This document shows, one piece after another, positions 19,492 to 31,901 of a DNA stretch of 64,000 nt; within the stretch, counting starts at the first letter, position 1, and each line of letters begins with the position of its first letter. Where the stretch lies: the NCBI GenBank assembly GCA_963575745.1, contig CAUYUJ010019615.1, positions 1,308,467 through 1,372,466 on the forward strand. The letters run 5' to 3'. Position numbers and translations under genes: made by a program. This DNA comes from Prorocentrum cordatum (lineage: Eukaryota > Sar > Dinophyceae > Prorocentrales > Prorocentraceae). Below the pieces are notes generated by a model. The model saw nothing but the letters and a program-made list of their open reading frames with translations. It ran no database searches and had not been told where the DNA came from.

Positions 19492-20400
19492 CACTACTTA
19501 CTACTTACTACTGGCTACTTACGATGTACCACGTACTACTTACTAGTTACTACTTGCTACATACTACTCACCACATACTACGTACTACTACATACTACTT
19601 ACTACGTGCTACTTGCTTCTTATTACGTACTACCTACTATTTACTACTTACCACTTACTACCTAAGGACTTGGTACTGACTACTTACTGCTCACTGCGTA
19701 CTACGTATTAATTCACTACGTACTACTTACTCCGCACCAATGACTATTCACTATTTACTCTGTACTACTTAGTACGTACTACTTACTACTTACTACGAAC
19801 TTCTTACTTCTTACTACTTACTACTTACTACTTACGGCTCACTACTCACTACTCACTACTTACGACGTACTACTGTCTACTTACTACTTATTACTTTCTG
19901 GCAATGCTTACGACTTACTACTTACTACTTTCTTGTTATTACCTACTACCCGCTACTTCCGACTGGCTACTGAGTACTTACTACTTACTACCTACTACCC
20001 TCTGCGTTACTACGTACTACTTGTTACGTGTTACCTGTTATTTGTTATTTCTTACGTAGTACTACTTACTCCTTTCGACTTACTACTTACTACTTACTAC
20101 TTATTACTTACGACTTACTACTTACTATTTACTACTCATTTTTTATTACGTATTATTTACGATTTACTATTTTCTACGTACTACTTACTACTTACTCCGT
20201 ACTCATTACCACTTACTACTTACTACTCACTACTTCTATAATGGTACTTGATTCCTACTACGCACTACGTACTACTCACCACGTATGTACTCACTACTTG
20301 CTAATCACTACGTACTGCGTACTACTTACTACTTACTACTTACTGCACGCACCTCTTGGGAACTGCGCGCTACTTACTACTTACTACTTACTACGTTTTA
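19492..20400 (+). repeat. CTTACTA heptamer array (TACTACTTAC), 0.9 kb
   Basis: A degenerate heptamer array with very few G on the + strand. All frames read mainly Tyr, Leu and Thr. No coding evidence. Confidence 0.95.
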
Positions 20401-21289
20401 TCGCCAATGGGTTCACTCAATCTTCATATACGCGGCCATATCACCAACGCGTGTCAAGCAAAGCCTATGCCATACACATCTCACCACCGCCGTACATTAT
20501 CATATCAAATCCAAACCTGCCCCCCTCTCCCCCCACCCGATCACCATCTTATAAGTATCCATCCCTTAACGCAGCATCATCCTATCCTCATCACACCCAT
20601 ATACTTATCCCATTTGCCCTATTACAACCTGACACGATCACAGCCAAAGCCTACATTATCAAATCCTCATCCTGTCCCCATCGTATCCCAACACACGTGG
20701 CTACTATTAACATCATCAATCGTGCGGTCCCCCCACGCAAATAGTTTGCGGCTCCCCGACATATGTGACAGAGGGGAGAAGGGTCCCCAAAAAAACGTGC
20801 AACCGTTTCTCTTCCACTACAGTCTTCGTTCTAGGGCCTGGGCTTGAGGCCCAGGGCTCCTAAGGTCCTCGTGGGTCGGGCCCTTTTCTTGGGATCGCAC
20901 CTGAACATGCCATAATGCAATGTTATGCTATGCCATAATGCAATGCCATGACGCTATGGGGGGTACGCCATGCCAACGCGCAGTGCTATAGCATGGAGTA
21001 GCGAAACCATGCCATGCGCAATTGTACTGCGAAGCTCTTATATGGTGGAGCTCACGGGGACCCTGCGCCCACAGATGTCATTTATCCTAGATCAATGTTC
21101 TCTGCCAGTTCAGCACGGTGCCACTTTTTTTCTTCCGCCAGGGGAAGGTTTCACGCCAGCTGCAAGAGCGCCTTTGGTAGACAAGGATGTTGACATGTCA
21201 ATGCGGCCCTCTCTTGCCAGCAGGGCGATGCACAACAATTCCCATTGCATCCCCTAACAGGGCGCAGGCGGTCTGAGCCTTCCCAGACG
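20401..21289. other. Spacer, no supported gene
   Basis: The first 340 bp remain G-poor (A, C and T rich). A CCATAATGCAATG repeat covers about 20908-20950. The remainder, including 21120-21289, looks unique, but no ORF shows convincing codon structure. Confidence 0.5.
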
Positions 21290-21850
21290 GGGCCTTCCAA
21301 CATATGGAGGGCGCGGGCCCACCCTCTGAATGGGGGGGGGGAAGGGGGGGGCGGCGGGCGCTCCCATGCAGGAGGCGGCGGGATTTTATGTGTGTCTGGG
21401 GTGTCTGGGGCTTCTTGGGGCTTCCTGGGGTGTCTGATGTGCATGGGGGGTGTCTGGGCCTCTTTGGGCGTCTGGTGTGTCTGGGGTGCCTTTGGTAATC
21501 CTCATTAAAAGTGTCTGGGGTCCCGATGGGGTGGGGGCGTCTTTCGTTGTCGGATGTCTCTGGGGCGGCTTTGTTACTCCTTTAAGCCTTGGGTTCTAGG
21601 TCTGTCTTGGGGCGCCAATGGGCGTCTGGTCTGTCTGGGGGTTCCTGGGGCGTCTTGGGTAATCCTTTGCCCCCTCGTGCGTTTGGGGCGCAGAAGGCAT
21701 GCGAAGCCTGGCGCCCTCCAAAAGTAAGGAGGGCATGGATCCACCCCTGGACTGGGGAGGCAGGCGGAGGGTCTTCCCACGCGGGGGGCGGCGGATTAAA
21801 GTGTGTATGATATTCTCTGGGTGTCTGGGGTGTTTGGGATCTCTTGGGAC
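21290..21850 (+). repeat. GTGTCTGGGG minisatellite within a 425-bp direct repeat; left edge of copy B
   Basis: The segment at 21290-21420 (GGAGGGCGCGGGCCCACCC, G run, GGCGGCGGGATT, GTGTCTGGGG) recurs divergently at about 21715-21850. Each is followed by GTCTGGGGTG/CTTCTTGGGG motifs. Copy B's match to copy A begins inside the second occurrence, so the true edge of the duplication may lie within this array. Confidence 0.7.
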
Positions 21851-22246
21851 GCGCTTGGTTGCGTGACCTGTTATGGGGCTCGCGTGAGCGCGTCAGCAGC
21901 GGCCGTCTTGGAACCATTGAGGGCCGTCGTGACATCGAAGGCCCCAGGGCCCCAATAAGAATATACACTTTAACTGCGAATGTGTACAGCATGAACATAT
22001 TATGACGGTTTCCCGTTCTATACGCTGCATCCCACTTGTGAAAGTTTGTGAGCCCATGTATTTGGCCATGGAATCACACGCACACCACGCGCACGCACAA
22101 TAACACAGCGGGCCCGAGGCAACTTGTGTGCAAGGGGATTTCGGCTTCGCATTTTTTCCTCGAGCTCCTGCGCCCATCAAGCAACGCGTTTCGTTTGCCA
22201 GAGCACTTGCCCAGACATTCAGTGAGGTATTTTTTCTTCAACGACC

Positions 22247-22975
22247 ATGGCCGATCATGATGCTGGGGGGGTTCTGCTTGGCTTCGAGTACCCCGTGCTA
22301 AAGATAAACTTGAACGAATTGCCGCACGGTTTCCAACGGCAGACGGAACTCACCATCCAGATACCGCTGAAAATTATAGTCAGGTCGAAGGCGCCACACC
22401 CGTCCCAGGAGCAGCGAGCCTCCCTCAAGAGGCTCCAAGACGAGGGCGAGGGGGCTATCAAGCCCCCCGTGAAGTTGCAGCGCAGTAGCTTAACCGAGAT
22501 GGGTCAGTTGAGGCACCCAGAAGTGGTGTCGTCGTCACCAGATGATGAGCCTGGCCAGCCGCCAGGGGTCGAGCCGAAGCCAGGCCAGTCGTCAACTGTC
22601 CAGCGGAAGCCTGACCCAGCATTGACCACGCAGTGGCCTGCCGCAGCGCCTACAGTTCCAGAGTCTCACGTTCGTCCAGCAGATGCGCCTGGTAGTGCAG
22701 CAGATGGCCTTGCGGACCTCTCCATGGATAACGATGGTGCCAAAGCTAAAGAGGGTGCAACAGCAGCTGCCATGGGGCCTCACCGTGACCAAGACGAAGC
22801 AGCCCCTGCCTTGTTCGCTAAAGACTACGGTGTGGATATGGAGCGTCCCCGTCTCTCAGCTGTTATGGACACGCAGGTGGAGGATGATCAGATTTATGGC
22901 ACGCAGCCTCCCCTTGAGTATGAGCAGGCCATGTGGGCCGACGCCATTGGTGTCGCAGATTCCCTCGATTGCTAA
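22247..22975 (+). CDS. Hypothetical 242-aa Pro/Asp-rich protein, copy B
   Basis: The predicted protein is identical to that of 454-1182, with the same flanks. Because no substitutions separate the two copies, they offer no test of selection on this ORF. As in copy A, the open frame continuing past the stop (to 23408 in frame +2 relative to it) contains a plausible extra exon ending near 23163. Confidence 0.55.
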   Translation: MADHDAGGVLLGFEYPVLKINLNELPHGFQRQTELTIQIPLKIIVRSKAPHPSQEQRASLKRLQDEGEGAIKPPVKLQRSSLTEMGQLRHPEVVSSSPDDEPGQPPGVEPKPGQSSTVQRKPDPALTTQWPAAAPTVPESHVRPADAPGSAADGLADLSMDNDGAKAKEGATAAAMGPHRDQDEAAPALFAKDYGVDMERPRLSAVMDTQVEDDQIYGTQPPLEYEQAMWADAIGVADSLDC

Positions 22976-23502
22976 GTTGGTTCGTGGAGAAGCTCTCACG
23001 TGCCAAATTTTGAGTTCAGGAGCCGAGGGAGAAGTTCTGCTTGAGCCTCGTCATTCGCAGGGTCGCTTCAGGCTGCTTTCATGTGCCAAGTCTTCAGACA
23101 CTCGCTATGTATACACTTCTTACGGTTGCGAGTATGAGGTGTTCCTCTGTGAGTGCAGCCTTCCTAGGAAAACAACAACAACGAATATGAACAACAACAA
23201 CGAAACAGCACACAACACATCAACCATACATGTGGACGTATGCAAATCAATATACTTAAGTGTCAAACGAAGCCACGTAGGAGCACATAGCAACAATAGG
23301 CATAACATACGGCAGGAGTATATAGCAACCGTAAGCAATAGCGCATATACGATAATATTGTCTTCCTGTGGGAGCAGGCACAAGCGTTTACTACGGAATA
23401 ATGGATAAACCAACCAACACAGCGACACATAAGTTTCTACGAGACCTGAGGAGCCCATGAGCCGCATGAGTCCCTACGAGGCCTGAGAGCCTCGGGAAGT
23501 TA

Positions 23503-23653
23503 AAAAATCTGGATTTGGGAAATACATGCGGGACGTCGCTGCGTTGCTTTTCGGGATCAAGCGGGACGGATCAGGAAGGGCAAGGGGAGAGAAGGGGACT
23601 GAGAGAGGGAAATAGGGAATGAGAGAACGCGTATTTCCCAAATCCAGATTTTT
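23503..23653. repeat. 151-bp MITE-like inverted-repeat element, copy B
   Basis: Same element at the same relative place as in copy A, with arms at 23503-23525 and 23631-23653. Copy C starts to the right of it and so lacks it. Confidence 0.7.
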
Positions 23654-24007
23654 CTTGCTGACCAGGGACATCTTGGCAACTCGGCACGGCCACTCAAACA
23701 AGCACGCGTGATGTTTTCATGTGGCGGTGGGGTCACCGCTGGAGTTCTTACGTGCTGCAGTGCGTATCTACGCACACATGGAGTTCTTACAGAACTGGTC
23801 ATCTCGTGCGAATGTTTGACTTTGTATTTGGAGTAACCGCTGGAGCTCGGGAATAAAACCGAACAACAAGCTATGTTGGAGTCAGCGCTAGAGTTCTTGC
23901 AGTCGTCTTTTCCGTAGGTCTGAGGCTCCCCAGCTGCCAAGCAAGCGTTGATTTTGGCAGAATCAATCACCCCGTGTTACATTGAAGCAGGTCCGATCTC
24001 ACTCATC

Positions 24008-24266
24008 ATGCCGCAGACGCCTCTGCGGAAGCGTAATCTAGAACCGCCGATGAGGGCGCTTCCAGAAAGTGTGGAAGCAGTTGAGGCTGGCGAAGATGTA
24101 CATCCGCATGCTGAAGGCACGGATCTGCTCTCTCCGCGCCCAGGTGGGCAACATCAGAGAGAGAGCAGAGGACATTCTCAAGCTTGACCAGGAGCGGGGC
24201 GATGACCACGCTAGGATCATGGACGATGCGGAGGACGCGGACGACACCAGCAGCGGCTCGACCTAG
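24008..24266 (+). pseudogene. Coiled-coil gene broken by a 2-bp deletion, copy B
   Basis: Identical to the copy A version including the frameshift. The downstream half is open from the second-frame ATG at 24069 to the stop at 24266 (65 aa), so a shortened protein from that ATG is formally possible. Confidence 0.65.
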
Positions 24267-25258
24267 GGCAGCACCTACGACTGAGTCGGCAGCAAGGCGC
24301 AGGACAGCTCTCTTTACCAGCCTTCCTTATCGTAAGTACTCCCCCCCTCATGCCCTCCCATTATTATTGCTTCGCTCGTTTCATCATGTCTCCCTGGATC
24401 CGCCTCCCTCCACGTCCCGTCTGGGCTCAGCGCGCCCTGCATCAATCTTCCGTAGCAGCGATAGCCTGCTACAAGTACTCAGCCGTGGGTGCACGGCAGT
24501 CCCAGTGTCGCCAGATTGCACCTAGTTGAGGTGTGCTTGGAGGTGCCCGTGCTGAATCATCCAGAAACGCCTATATGGAAGACGCAAGTGATTGCGCTAA
24601 GCAAAAGGTCAGCACACCACATCCAGTACAGCTAAACAGCATATACTAGCAATAACGCGCACGAGGCAGCAGCACACGCAGACATCAACACATGCAAGCA
24701 ACGTGTATAAGGCAACAACGCGTACAGCAACACACGCGAGCAACACATACAGCGTGGAGGTGTACTACAAAGCAACATCACATACAAACAACAAAGCATA
24801 CGTGTTACAACCGCGCATACAGCAAGGGAGCGCGCACGCATGATAGCCATGAAGCACGCGCACCCGTCTCATGAGGACATGTCCCACGACAAGGGCGGCA
24901 ACGGCAGAGCACGCGTAAACAGCTGGTGCCATCTATGGAATAGATGATACCAGCTGTTGATGTTCTTGTGTACTGTGGGTACTGTGCTCCTGCACTGTTC
25001 GGGGATGCGCGAGAACTCTTATTGGCAAGCCTACTTGATAAAGAGGGGTCCTTGTGGCAAGACGGGGTATGGTCCTATAGCGTTGGACATGAGCGAGGAC
25101 TCGTCCAGGCAAGCATACTCGGAGAACCTTCGAGGGCGCCTCCGACGCCATGCCATAGCCCATTTTTGTCCGAGGGTGTCTGAGCTAAGGACAGGCGCTG
25201 CCCGTCGAGTTTCTGCTAGTCGGAACACTTCAACGTCCAGCCAGATATCGTTTCGGTC

Positions 25259-25444
25259 ATGGCCGACCGCGGCGCGAAGCCAACCAGGCGTCGCCAAGCG
25301 GCAGCCGCGTCTGGCAGCGAGGGCGCCGCTGGTCCAGTCGAGGAGAGGGCGAGGAAGCGAGCTCTTCGGATCTGCGGCCTGTGCGATGCTGGGGAGCAGG
25401 AGCCCGCGGAACCCCCTAACGCAATTCGAATCAGAGTGGTTTGA
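25259..25444 (+). CDS. Probable first exon of the large helical-protein gene, copy B
   Basis: Identical in predicted protein to the copy A exon, with the same start context and CGLC pair. Confidence 0.45.
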   Translation: MADRGAKPTRRRQAAAASGSEGAAGPVEERARKRALRICGLCDAGEQEPAEPPNAIRIRVV

Positions 25445-25753
25445 GGCGGAGGAGGGAGGCGGGTTGGCGATGATGATAAAGATGACTAACGACGACGACG
25501 ACGAAGATAACGGACGACGCTGAGGAGGTGGCGTCGGCGATGAGGATAACGGACGACGAGGATAACGAACCACGATGATGGGGGGGGGGCGACGACGAGG
25601 TTAACGAACGACGGGGAGGAGGAGGACGAGGACGAGGACGACGACGAGAATGATGACGACGACGAGGATAACGGGATTGGCGACGAGACGGAGGAGGAGG
25701 ACGAGGAGGAGGACGAGGAGGAGGGCAGCTTCCCGAATCGCCCGAGGACCGCC
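25445..25753 (+). repeat. GAC/GAG trinucleotide tract, probable intron, copy B
   Basis: Same length and composition as in copy A. Confidence 0.55.
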
Positions 25754-25773
25754 ACAAGACCTTCGTTGATGAC

Positions 25774-28700
25774 GTGTTCATTGCGACGGCCAGGGTCGGG
25801 GAGGGTGGGAAGGCTGAGGAGGCGTTCGAGTGCTTCGGTTGCACTGACTGCGTGGACTTCGCCAGCCGCAACCTTCCAGGGCGCGCGTTTGCGGACGTCG
25901 TCCGCGACAAGAAGGAGGACGAGAATTTCGCTCAGGAGGTGGACGGGGCCATGAACATAGGCGAGAGCGACGAGGCGCCCTTCGGCATCGAGGCTGGCGA
26001 GGGCTCGCAGATAGGCGGCACCCTCTTCGAGGACTACCTTGCGCCCAACCACCACCAGGTCGTGTCGACATGGAAGAAGACGCCGAAGCAGTTGTGCCTC
26101 AGGCCCCTGAAGTGGCGCGGTCGGAACGGCGTCGAGACCACGGTGTACCCCATCAAGGAGAACGACAACAGTTGGCCGAGGCTCCGCTTGTACAGCGAGT
26201 CGTTCGACTACGCGATGCAGAACTTGATGCAGAATGGCATGGGTTGCTTCGCCTCGCAGCCCGACAGGGTGATGACCGCCCAGGCTCGGGATACGAGCAA
26301 TCCGAGGCGCGCTTTCTCGACCATCCGCTTGCCGACCGTGGGCGCCGTCAACGACAGGAGCGCGGAGTTGGGCGGCGGCAGGGTTCAGCTGACGGACTTC
26401 TCGCCCCGCGCTGCTGGCCGCGTGCGGGTCAGCGAAGTACCTCCCACGCCGGCGCCCTCCCCCAGGGGTTCTGGGGCATGGGTGCAAAGCGGCTCAGGGT
26501 CAGGGAATCCTCCAGCTTTGGCCATCGGCGACGTGCCTGACCACGAACGAGAGGAGGGCGTCGAGGACGACGACGAGGACATCGAGGTCCCGAGGGATGC
26601 CGCAGCGTGCTACGCCGACTCGGCGGTCTCGGGCACGCGCCGCACGCCTCAGCCTTCGCCTACCAGCGAGAGGGGCCCAAGGACGCCTGGCAGCTTGCTT
26701 CGCGGCAGCAGCGGCACGGTGCTTCCCCCTGGGGGCCGCCATGGCATTCCTTCGGAGATCCAGAATACCCCGAACGAGTTCCAGAAGGGTACCCCCGAGT
26801 ATTGGATTCACGACCTGAACTTGACATGCGTCATGGCTGGCGCGAAACTCGGCCAGGGCCCTCATCAGCTAGAGGTTCTCTTGGGGAAGGTTCCTGAGGG
26901 AAAGTTGCCGACCATCAGGAAGCACCTCCACCTGGCAACCCTGGCTAAGGAGATCGTTCGCATGGAGACGCTCCATCCAGATACCTTGAACAAACACATG
27001 GCGGAGCTCACGGAGGCAGGGGCGGTGATCCCTGCAGCTGTTCAGCTCAAACTTGTCAAGTACTGGGGGAAAAAGGATTACGACGTCTGGAGCAAGGGCC
27101 AGGCATCATCGCAACGCTCCCGATCCCAATTGCTGAAAACATTTCAACGTTACCGCACGTGGTCCAATGCTGGCGCTGGAGCTGTTCCCAGAGTATTAAT
27201 GTTCCGTGACCCCTGCCTTGCAGAGGCGAGACTTCCCAGCAGCACCAAGGCAGCCGTGTTCGTCGAGGAGGTGCTGATCTCCTACCTCATCCCGCTCATT
27301 CTGGGCGACGCCCCTATGGAGCGACAGGTCCTAGACTTCATCGAGACGGCCTTGGTATTCTTCCAGCTCCCCGAGGAATGCGACATCTCCGAGGAGTGCG
27401 CTCAGGCCGTTGTCGAGGTCAAGCAGATATGCGAGGCGATCCAGACGGCAGCCTCGAAAACCATCGGGAAGTCAGCGCAGAAAGACACCTACGCCGACAT
27501 CGGCACCTTGCAGGCTGCTGGCGGCAAAGCAGGGGCCACAGACGCTTGGGCGCAGGTCGGGGCTGCTCTGGGGCAGTCGCCCCACTGGAAGACGCTCCTG
27601 AAGAACGTGATCTCCAGGGAGAAGGTCTACCTGGAGCTGGCGCCTCTAGTCGCCCAGGACTTGTCCGAAGTCGAGGCTCTTTCGAAGACGATGGATGTGA
27701 ATGCCTTCCCAGTGCGGGCCAAGTCACTGATCGATCGTCTCCCCAACTACATCGCCAGGTTGGGGGCTGAGCCAATCCAGATGCTCGAGACCTCGCTGGT
27801 CCAGGTCATTCACAAGGCAGCCACTGCTGTTCTCGAGAAGGATTTCCCTGGCGACACTGCCAATGACCCGGCTCGTTACCATGCGTTGATCGAGTCTTAC
27901 TCGGAGGTCGTCGAGAATGTCTATCAGGTGTGCCAGTTCGATGATGCCATCTCGCGTTTAAAGGATAGGGTAATGAACGCCATCAGGAGTGCAGATCAAG
28001 AAACCACGACCACTTCAATCATCGGCAGCATGAACAAGTTCCGCGAGGGGATGATCGACATTGCAGTCTTGCACGCCGACGTGAAGCGCCTCAGTCTGAG
28101 TGCGGATTCAGCCACCGATGATCTTCAGGCCGCTGTATCTCAGCTTTGGGATTTCTTGATGAAGACGGATGCTATCCAGACCACCTTGGGCGACAAGTTC
28201 GACGTGTACACCGACGTGCTGAACAGGATTTCCAGCTTCCAATCCGACCGCGAGAAGCTCGCGTTTCACATGGACTTGATTAAGAAGACTTCGTCGCTCA
28301 GGAGCGCGCTCTCGAAGTTTATAGGTGATCTGAAGGAGCGGGACGTCGACATGCAGATGGTGCTCACTGCGGATCCGAACGAGAAGCTGTGGAGGGCCTT
28401 CGTGAAGGCCAAGACGGATCTGACCACCTGCACCAACGCCATCTCGAACATCACCGCTAGCCTCGACGAAGTTGGCCTTACCTTCAGAGATACATACAAT
28501 GAGCTTGTTTCCCTGTCCGAGACATATTACACGCAGGCGGTCGGTTTGAAGATGGCTGCCAGGAAGGACGCGGTGACGGAGGCTTCGGAGAAGCTGCAGT
28601 CGACCCTGGACCAGAGCCCCGCGTACTCCACTTACAAGCTGCACGTCAGTGACACCAGCAGCTGGGCGGACATCGTCAAGATCGCAGACACCTTCAAGGA

Positions 28701-29217
28701 GCTGGCGGCCGCCGAAGTGCACCACCTTTGCGACGAGCTGAACAAGGTTTCGGACTCGTCGTCGTCTTCGTCGTCGCCGTCGTCGTCGTCAGCGTCGTCG
28801 TCGTCGTCTTGTGAGGGGATTTCTGCCCTGCCCGTCGAGGCAAAAATCTCGGTTCGTTTCGTCGTCGTCGTCGTCATCGTCGTCGCCGTCGTCGTAGTCA
28901 CAGTCGTCGCTCGTGTTGGAAAGGCTGTGAGCATCTACTTGACCAAGCGCTCGGAGTACCAGGTACCAGCGGACCCCGAATGCATGCTCGTGGAGAATGC
29001 GCAGCTCAACGTAAAGCAGTGCGCTGCCATCGCAGCCATGGCCGATATCACGAGAAGCCTCACTGACGATAAGCTGGTTTCGAACAAGGTGAGCTTGCGT
29101 AGCTCTCTCCAGAAAGTCCAGGGGAAGCTCAGGTTCTACAAGGTTGAGCCGACCCTCTTGCACAGCGCAGTGGCGTTCAAGTTCAAGGCAGGGTTGACTC
29201 TCAATTTCAGGCCGTGA
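25774..29217 (+). CDS. Large helical hypothetical protein, copy B
   Basis: Same 1147-codon frame as copy A. Two replacements separate them: AQAIVEV to AQAVVEV, and TTCANAIS to TTCTNAIS. At the second site B agrees with copy C, at the first A agrees with C. Intron candidates fall at 27103-27225 and 28747-28923. This is the best-preserved copy with both flanks assembled. Confidence 0.7.
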   Translation: MFIATARVGEGGKAEEAFECFGCTDCVDFASRNLPGRAFADVVRDKKEDENFAQEVDGAMNIGESDEAPFGIEAGEGSQIGGTLFEDYLAPNHHQVVSTWKKTPKQLCLRPLKWRGRNGVETTVYPIKENDNSWPRLRLYSESFDYAMQNLMQNGMGCFASQPDRVMTAQARDTSNPRRAFSTIRLPTVGAVNDRSAELGGGRVQLTDFSPRAAGRVRVSEVPPTPAPSPRGSGAWVQSGSGSGNPPALAIGDVPDHEREEGVEDDDEDIEVPRDAAACYADSAVSGTRRTPQPSPTSERGPRTPGSLLRGSSGTVLPPGGRHGIPSEIQNTPNEFQKGTPEYWIHDLNLTCVMAGAKLGQGPHQLEVLLGKVPEGKLPTIRKHLHLATLAKEIVRMETLHPDTLNKHMAELTEAGAVIPAAVQLKLVKYWGKKDYDVWSKGQASSQRSRSQLLKTFQRYRTWSNAGAGAVPRVLMFRDPCLAEARLPSSTKAAVFVEEVLISYLIPLILGDAPMERQVLDFIETALVFFQLPEECDISEECAQAVVEVKQICEAIQTAASKTIGKSAQKDTYADIGTLQAAGGKAGATDAWAQVGAALGQSPHWKTLLKNVISREKVYLELAPLVAQDLSEVEALSKTMDVNAFPVRAKSLIDRLPNYIARLGAEPIQMLETSLVQVIHKAATAVLEKDFPGDTANDPARYHALIESYSEVVENVYQVCQFDDAISRLKDRVMNAIRSADQETTTTSIIGSMNKFREGMIDIAVLHADVKRLSLSADSATDDLQAAVSQLWDFLMKTDAIQTTLGDKFDVYTDVLNRISSFQSDREKLAFHMDLIKKTSSLRSALSKFIGDLKERDVDMQMVLTADPNEKLWRAFVKAKTDLTTCTNAISNITASLDEVGLTFRDTYNELVSLSETYYTQAVGLKMAARKDAVTEASEKLQSTLDQSPAYSTYKLHVSDTSSWADIVKIADTFKELAAAEVHHLCDELNKVSDSSSSSSSPSSSSASSSSSCEGISALPVEAKISVRFVVVVVIVVAVVVVTVVARVGKAVSIYLTKRSEYQVPADPECMLVENAQLNVKQCAAIAAMADITRSLTDDKLVSNKVSLRSSLQKVQGKLRFYKVEPTLLHSAVAFKFKAGLTLNFRP
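27103..27225 (+). other. Candidate intron 1 (GC-AG), copy B
   Basis: Identical to copy A, including donor GC and acceptor AGAG. Confidence 0.5.
28747..28923 (+). other. Candidate intron 2 (GT-AG), copy B
   Basis: Identical to copy A. Confidence 0.6.
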
Positions 29218-30308
29218 ACGGATGTAGTGGAACACAAACTCAAGCTCGGATTGATTATCATTTTCAGACCGTGTTCAGCTCAATAGTTTGGCCGCACTTG
29301 CATGGGGAAATGCAGACACTCGGATCGTCTGTGCAACTGACAGTGTAATCATGAGAGGTGGCCGAATCCACCAAAGTGCGCAGACAAGTCCTGCGTGCAG
29401 TTACGTGCAGTTTCTTTTGCTGTTGGAGTGGAAGAGACTTGTTTCGGTATCTGCTTGACCCTTAGAGCTTTTAAAAACAGAGAGGGGATGCCTCGCATAT
29501 CGAGACGCTTTCGCGTTCAGCTCCGAAGCGTGCCCAATATCCCTTAACGCTTCGCGTTCAGCACCGCCAGGCTGCTTTCCAAGACATGGGTGCGTCTTAA
29601 GGGCCGTCTTGGGGCCGTCTTGGGTCTTAGGGCCGTCTTGGGGCCGTCTTGGGTTCTTTATTCCAGAGGCTTTCGCCTTCGGCACCGACGATGCGCTTTA
29701 CTCCAGGACGCTTCGCGTTTAGCCCCGTCTGGATTGCCCCTTCGGTCTCCTGGGCTTGGCCCCCTCTTGGATCGCACGTGCGCTGGTGTATTATATGTTG
29801 GCCCTGTGTCCGCGGCGTTTCCGTGCTCTACCCTGCCCTGCCCCGCCTTGGCCCACCATGGTGTCTATGCGCTCTAGCTGCTGTTCTAGTTTACTCAACT
29901 CCAGTCTACCTGACCTATCCTACCCTTCCTTGCCCTACTGCTACTCTGATTTAATCGACCCTGCTTTACTTCGATGCGCCCTACTATGCCTTGCCCTGCC
30001 CTTGCATCATGTGTGTTTCCTTCTTGTACTTGTAACTCCATCGCCCCTCTCTACTCTACCCTACGTTGCCCTCCCTTCGTCTACAGCGTTCTACTCTGCC
30101 CCATCCTACCCTGGGCGTCACTATCTAGACGGCGACGATCAGCTAACTGGAAATGATCAAAAGTCACCTCGCATGCTCACAGGGGACTCTGGCGTGTACG
30201 GCCCAAGCGGGCAGCACATATGATATGATACAGATGGGCGGCAGTTGCGGACACCGCGCGCAACATCAAACAGCCTTGTCCGCCAATGGGTCAAGCCTCG
30301 TGGCCGAG

Positions 30309-30523
30309 GTTGTCCTCGCCGCCGTCGCCCTAGCCGCGGTGGTCGTCGTGGTTGTCGTTGCCGTCGCCGTCGTTGTCGTCGCCTTCGTCGTCGTCGTCGC
30401 TTCCATCGTCTCGTCGATGACGACGAGATGACGGCAGCGACGATGACGACGGTGGCAGCGAGGAGGACGGCGACGACCACGATGACCGCCGCGGCTACGG
30501 CGACGGTGACCGCCGCTGCCAGG
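30309..30523. repeat. GTC/GAC inverted trinucleotide block, copy B
   Basis: Same as in copy A, with the turn at about 30418. Confidence 0.7.
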
Positions 30524-30769
30524 AGCCTTGATCACGTGGCGGCAAAGGATACTTTCATTGTTGCGCATGGTGTCCGCAACATTAGCCCATCTTTTTATAG
30601 CCTTTTTATACCTTTTCTAAGCTTACACGCCAGAATGCTCTTTGAGCCTTTTTGAAGCCTTTTGGGCGTTTCAAGTTCTTCAAGAGTCTAGCAGGCATTC
30701 CATTCCATAAGACTAGGATGAGGACGACGCGGGCGAGGACTCATGGAACCGTCTAGAGGTATTATTGCG

Positions 30770-30797
<28 letters not shown>
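30770..30797. repeat. (GCT)9 microsatellite, copy B
   Basis: Nine units, as in copy A. Confidence 0.95.
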
Positions 30798-30802
<5 letters not shown>

Positions 30803-30851
30803 CTCTGGGAGTTTGGGGGGCCCTCTGGCACCCCTCATGGTAACCCTGGAA

Positions 30852-31722
30852 GGCTTCTTGGGATCATCTTGGAGGCCATCGATTACAGGATGGGGGGGTC
30901 CCCAGCTCAGCTCCCCCCTCAGGAACCCGCAAACCGCTTCTTGGGGCTCTCTTGGAGCCGTCTCGGGCGCTCTTGGAACGATCTTGGGGCCGTTTGGAGC
31001 ATCTTGGGGGCCATCTTGAGCCAGCTTGGGCTATCTGAGCCATCGTGAAGGTCATCTTGGGCTCTCTGAGGCCGCTCGGGGGTCTCTCGGGGTCCTCTTG
31101 GGGCCCCCTTGGGACCCTCGCGGAGCCCTCTTGGGGCTCTTTTTGGGGCTTTCCTGGGAGCCCCGGACCGCCGCCTCCTGGGGCCATATCGGGCTCTTTG
31201 GGGGGCGTCTTGGCGCCCCTCGGGGCGCTCCTTGGACCTTCTTGGGCTCTCGTGGGGCCTTCCTGGGAGTCCTGGAGAGCCTCTTGGGCCCATCTTGGAG
31301 GGCATCGATCAAACTATCGGGGTTCCTTTACGTTGGTCCCCCCCCCCCCCCTCTTGGGGCCCTCAAAACCGTCTCTTGGGGCGCTCTTGGGGCCCTCTTG
31401 GAGCGTTCGTGGGCGCTCTTGAGGCCGTCTTGGGGGCCTCTTGGGCCCCTCTTGGGGCCTTGGGTAATCTTGCGGCCAACTTGAGGCCTCAGAAGCGCGT
31501 CGGAAGCGAAACGGCGAGAAGGCACAAATCATTGATTGTCCGTAGGTTTTTGAAGGATTTGGAGCTTTTGGGGGGTCCTGAGGGGTCTCCGAGAGCACTT
31601 GGAACCGTTTTGTGGCCCTCTTGGGGCCTATCGGAGGCATGCTGTTAGCTATCCTGAGCCACGTTGCCCTATTTTGAATCATCTTGGAGGCCATCTTGGT
31701 GCATCGGAGGCCCTCTTGGAAC
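30852..31722 (+). repeat. Degenerate TCTTGGGGCC decamer array, copy B
   Basis: Matches copy A throughout, including the 14-C run. Confidence 0.8.
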
Positions 31723-31901
31723 CATCTTGAGCGAAAAAGGACCCTCTGCCACCTCGCGGGGCGCCCCGTCCAGGTCCAGGGGAGGGGGTTAGGGGGAGGG
31801 GTGAACCCCTCCGCGAAGGGGAAGGTGGGTTTTATGGAAGAGGAAAGAAAAACATCGTTAGACCAGCTACGCCCAGAGGGCTGGTGGGATTTCGAGTTTT
31901 C

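Noticed and set aside
12999-21850. CRISPR-like direct repeats
   Set aside because: The repeat units are contiguous or degenerate with no unique spacers, and the sequence is eukaryotic.
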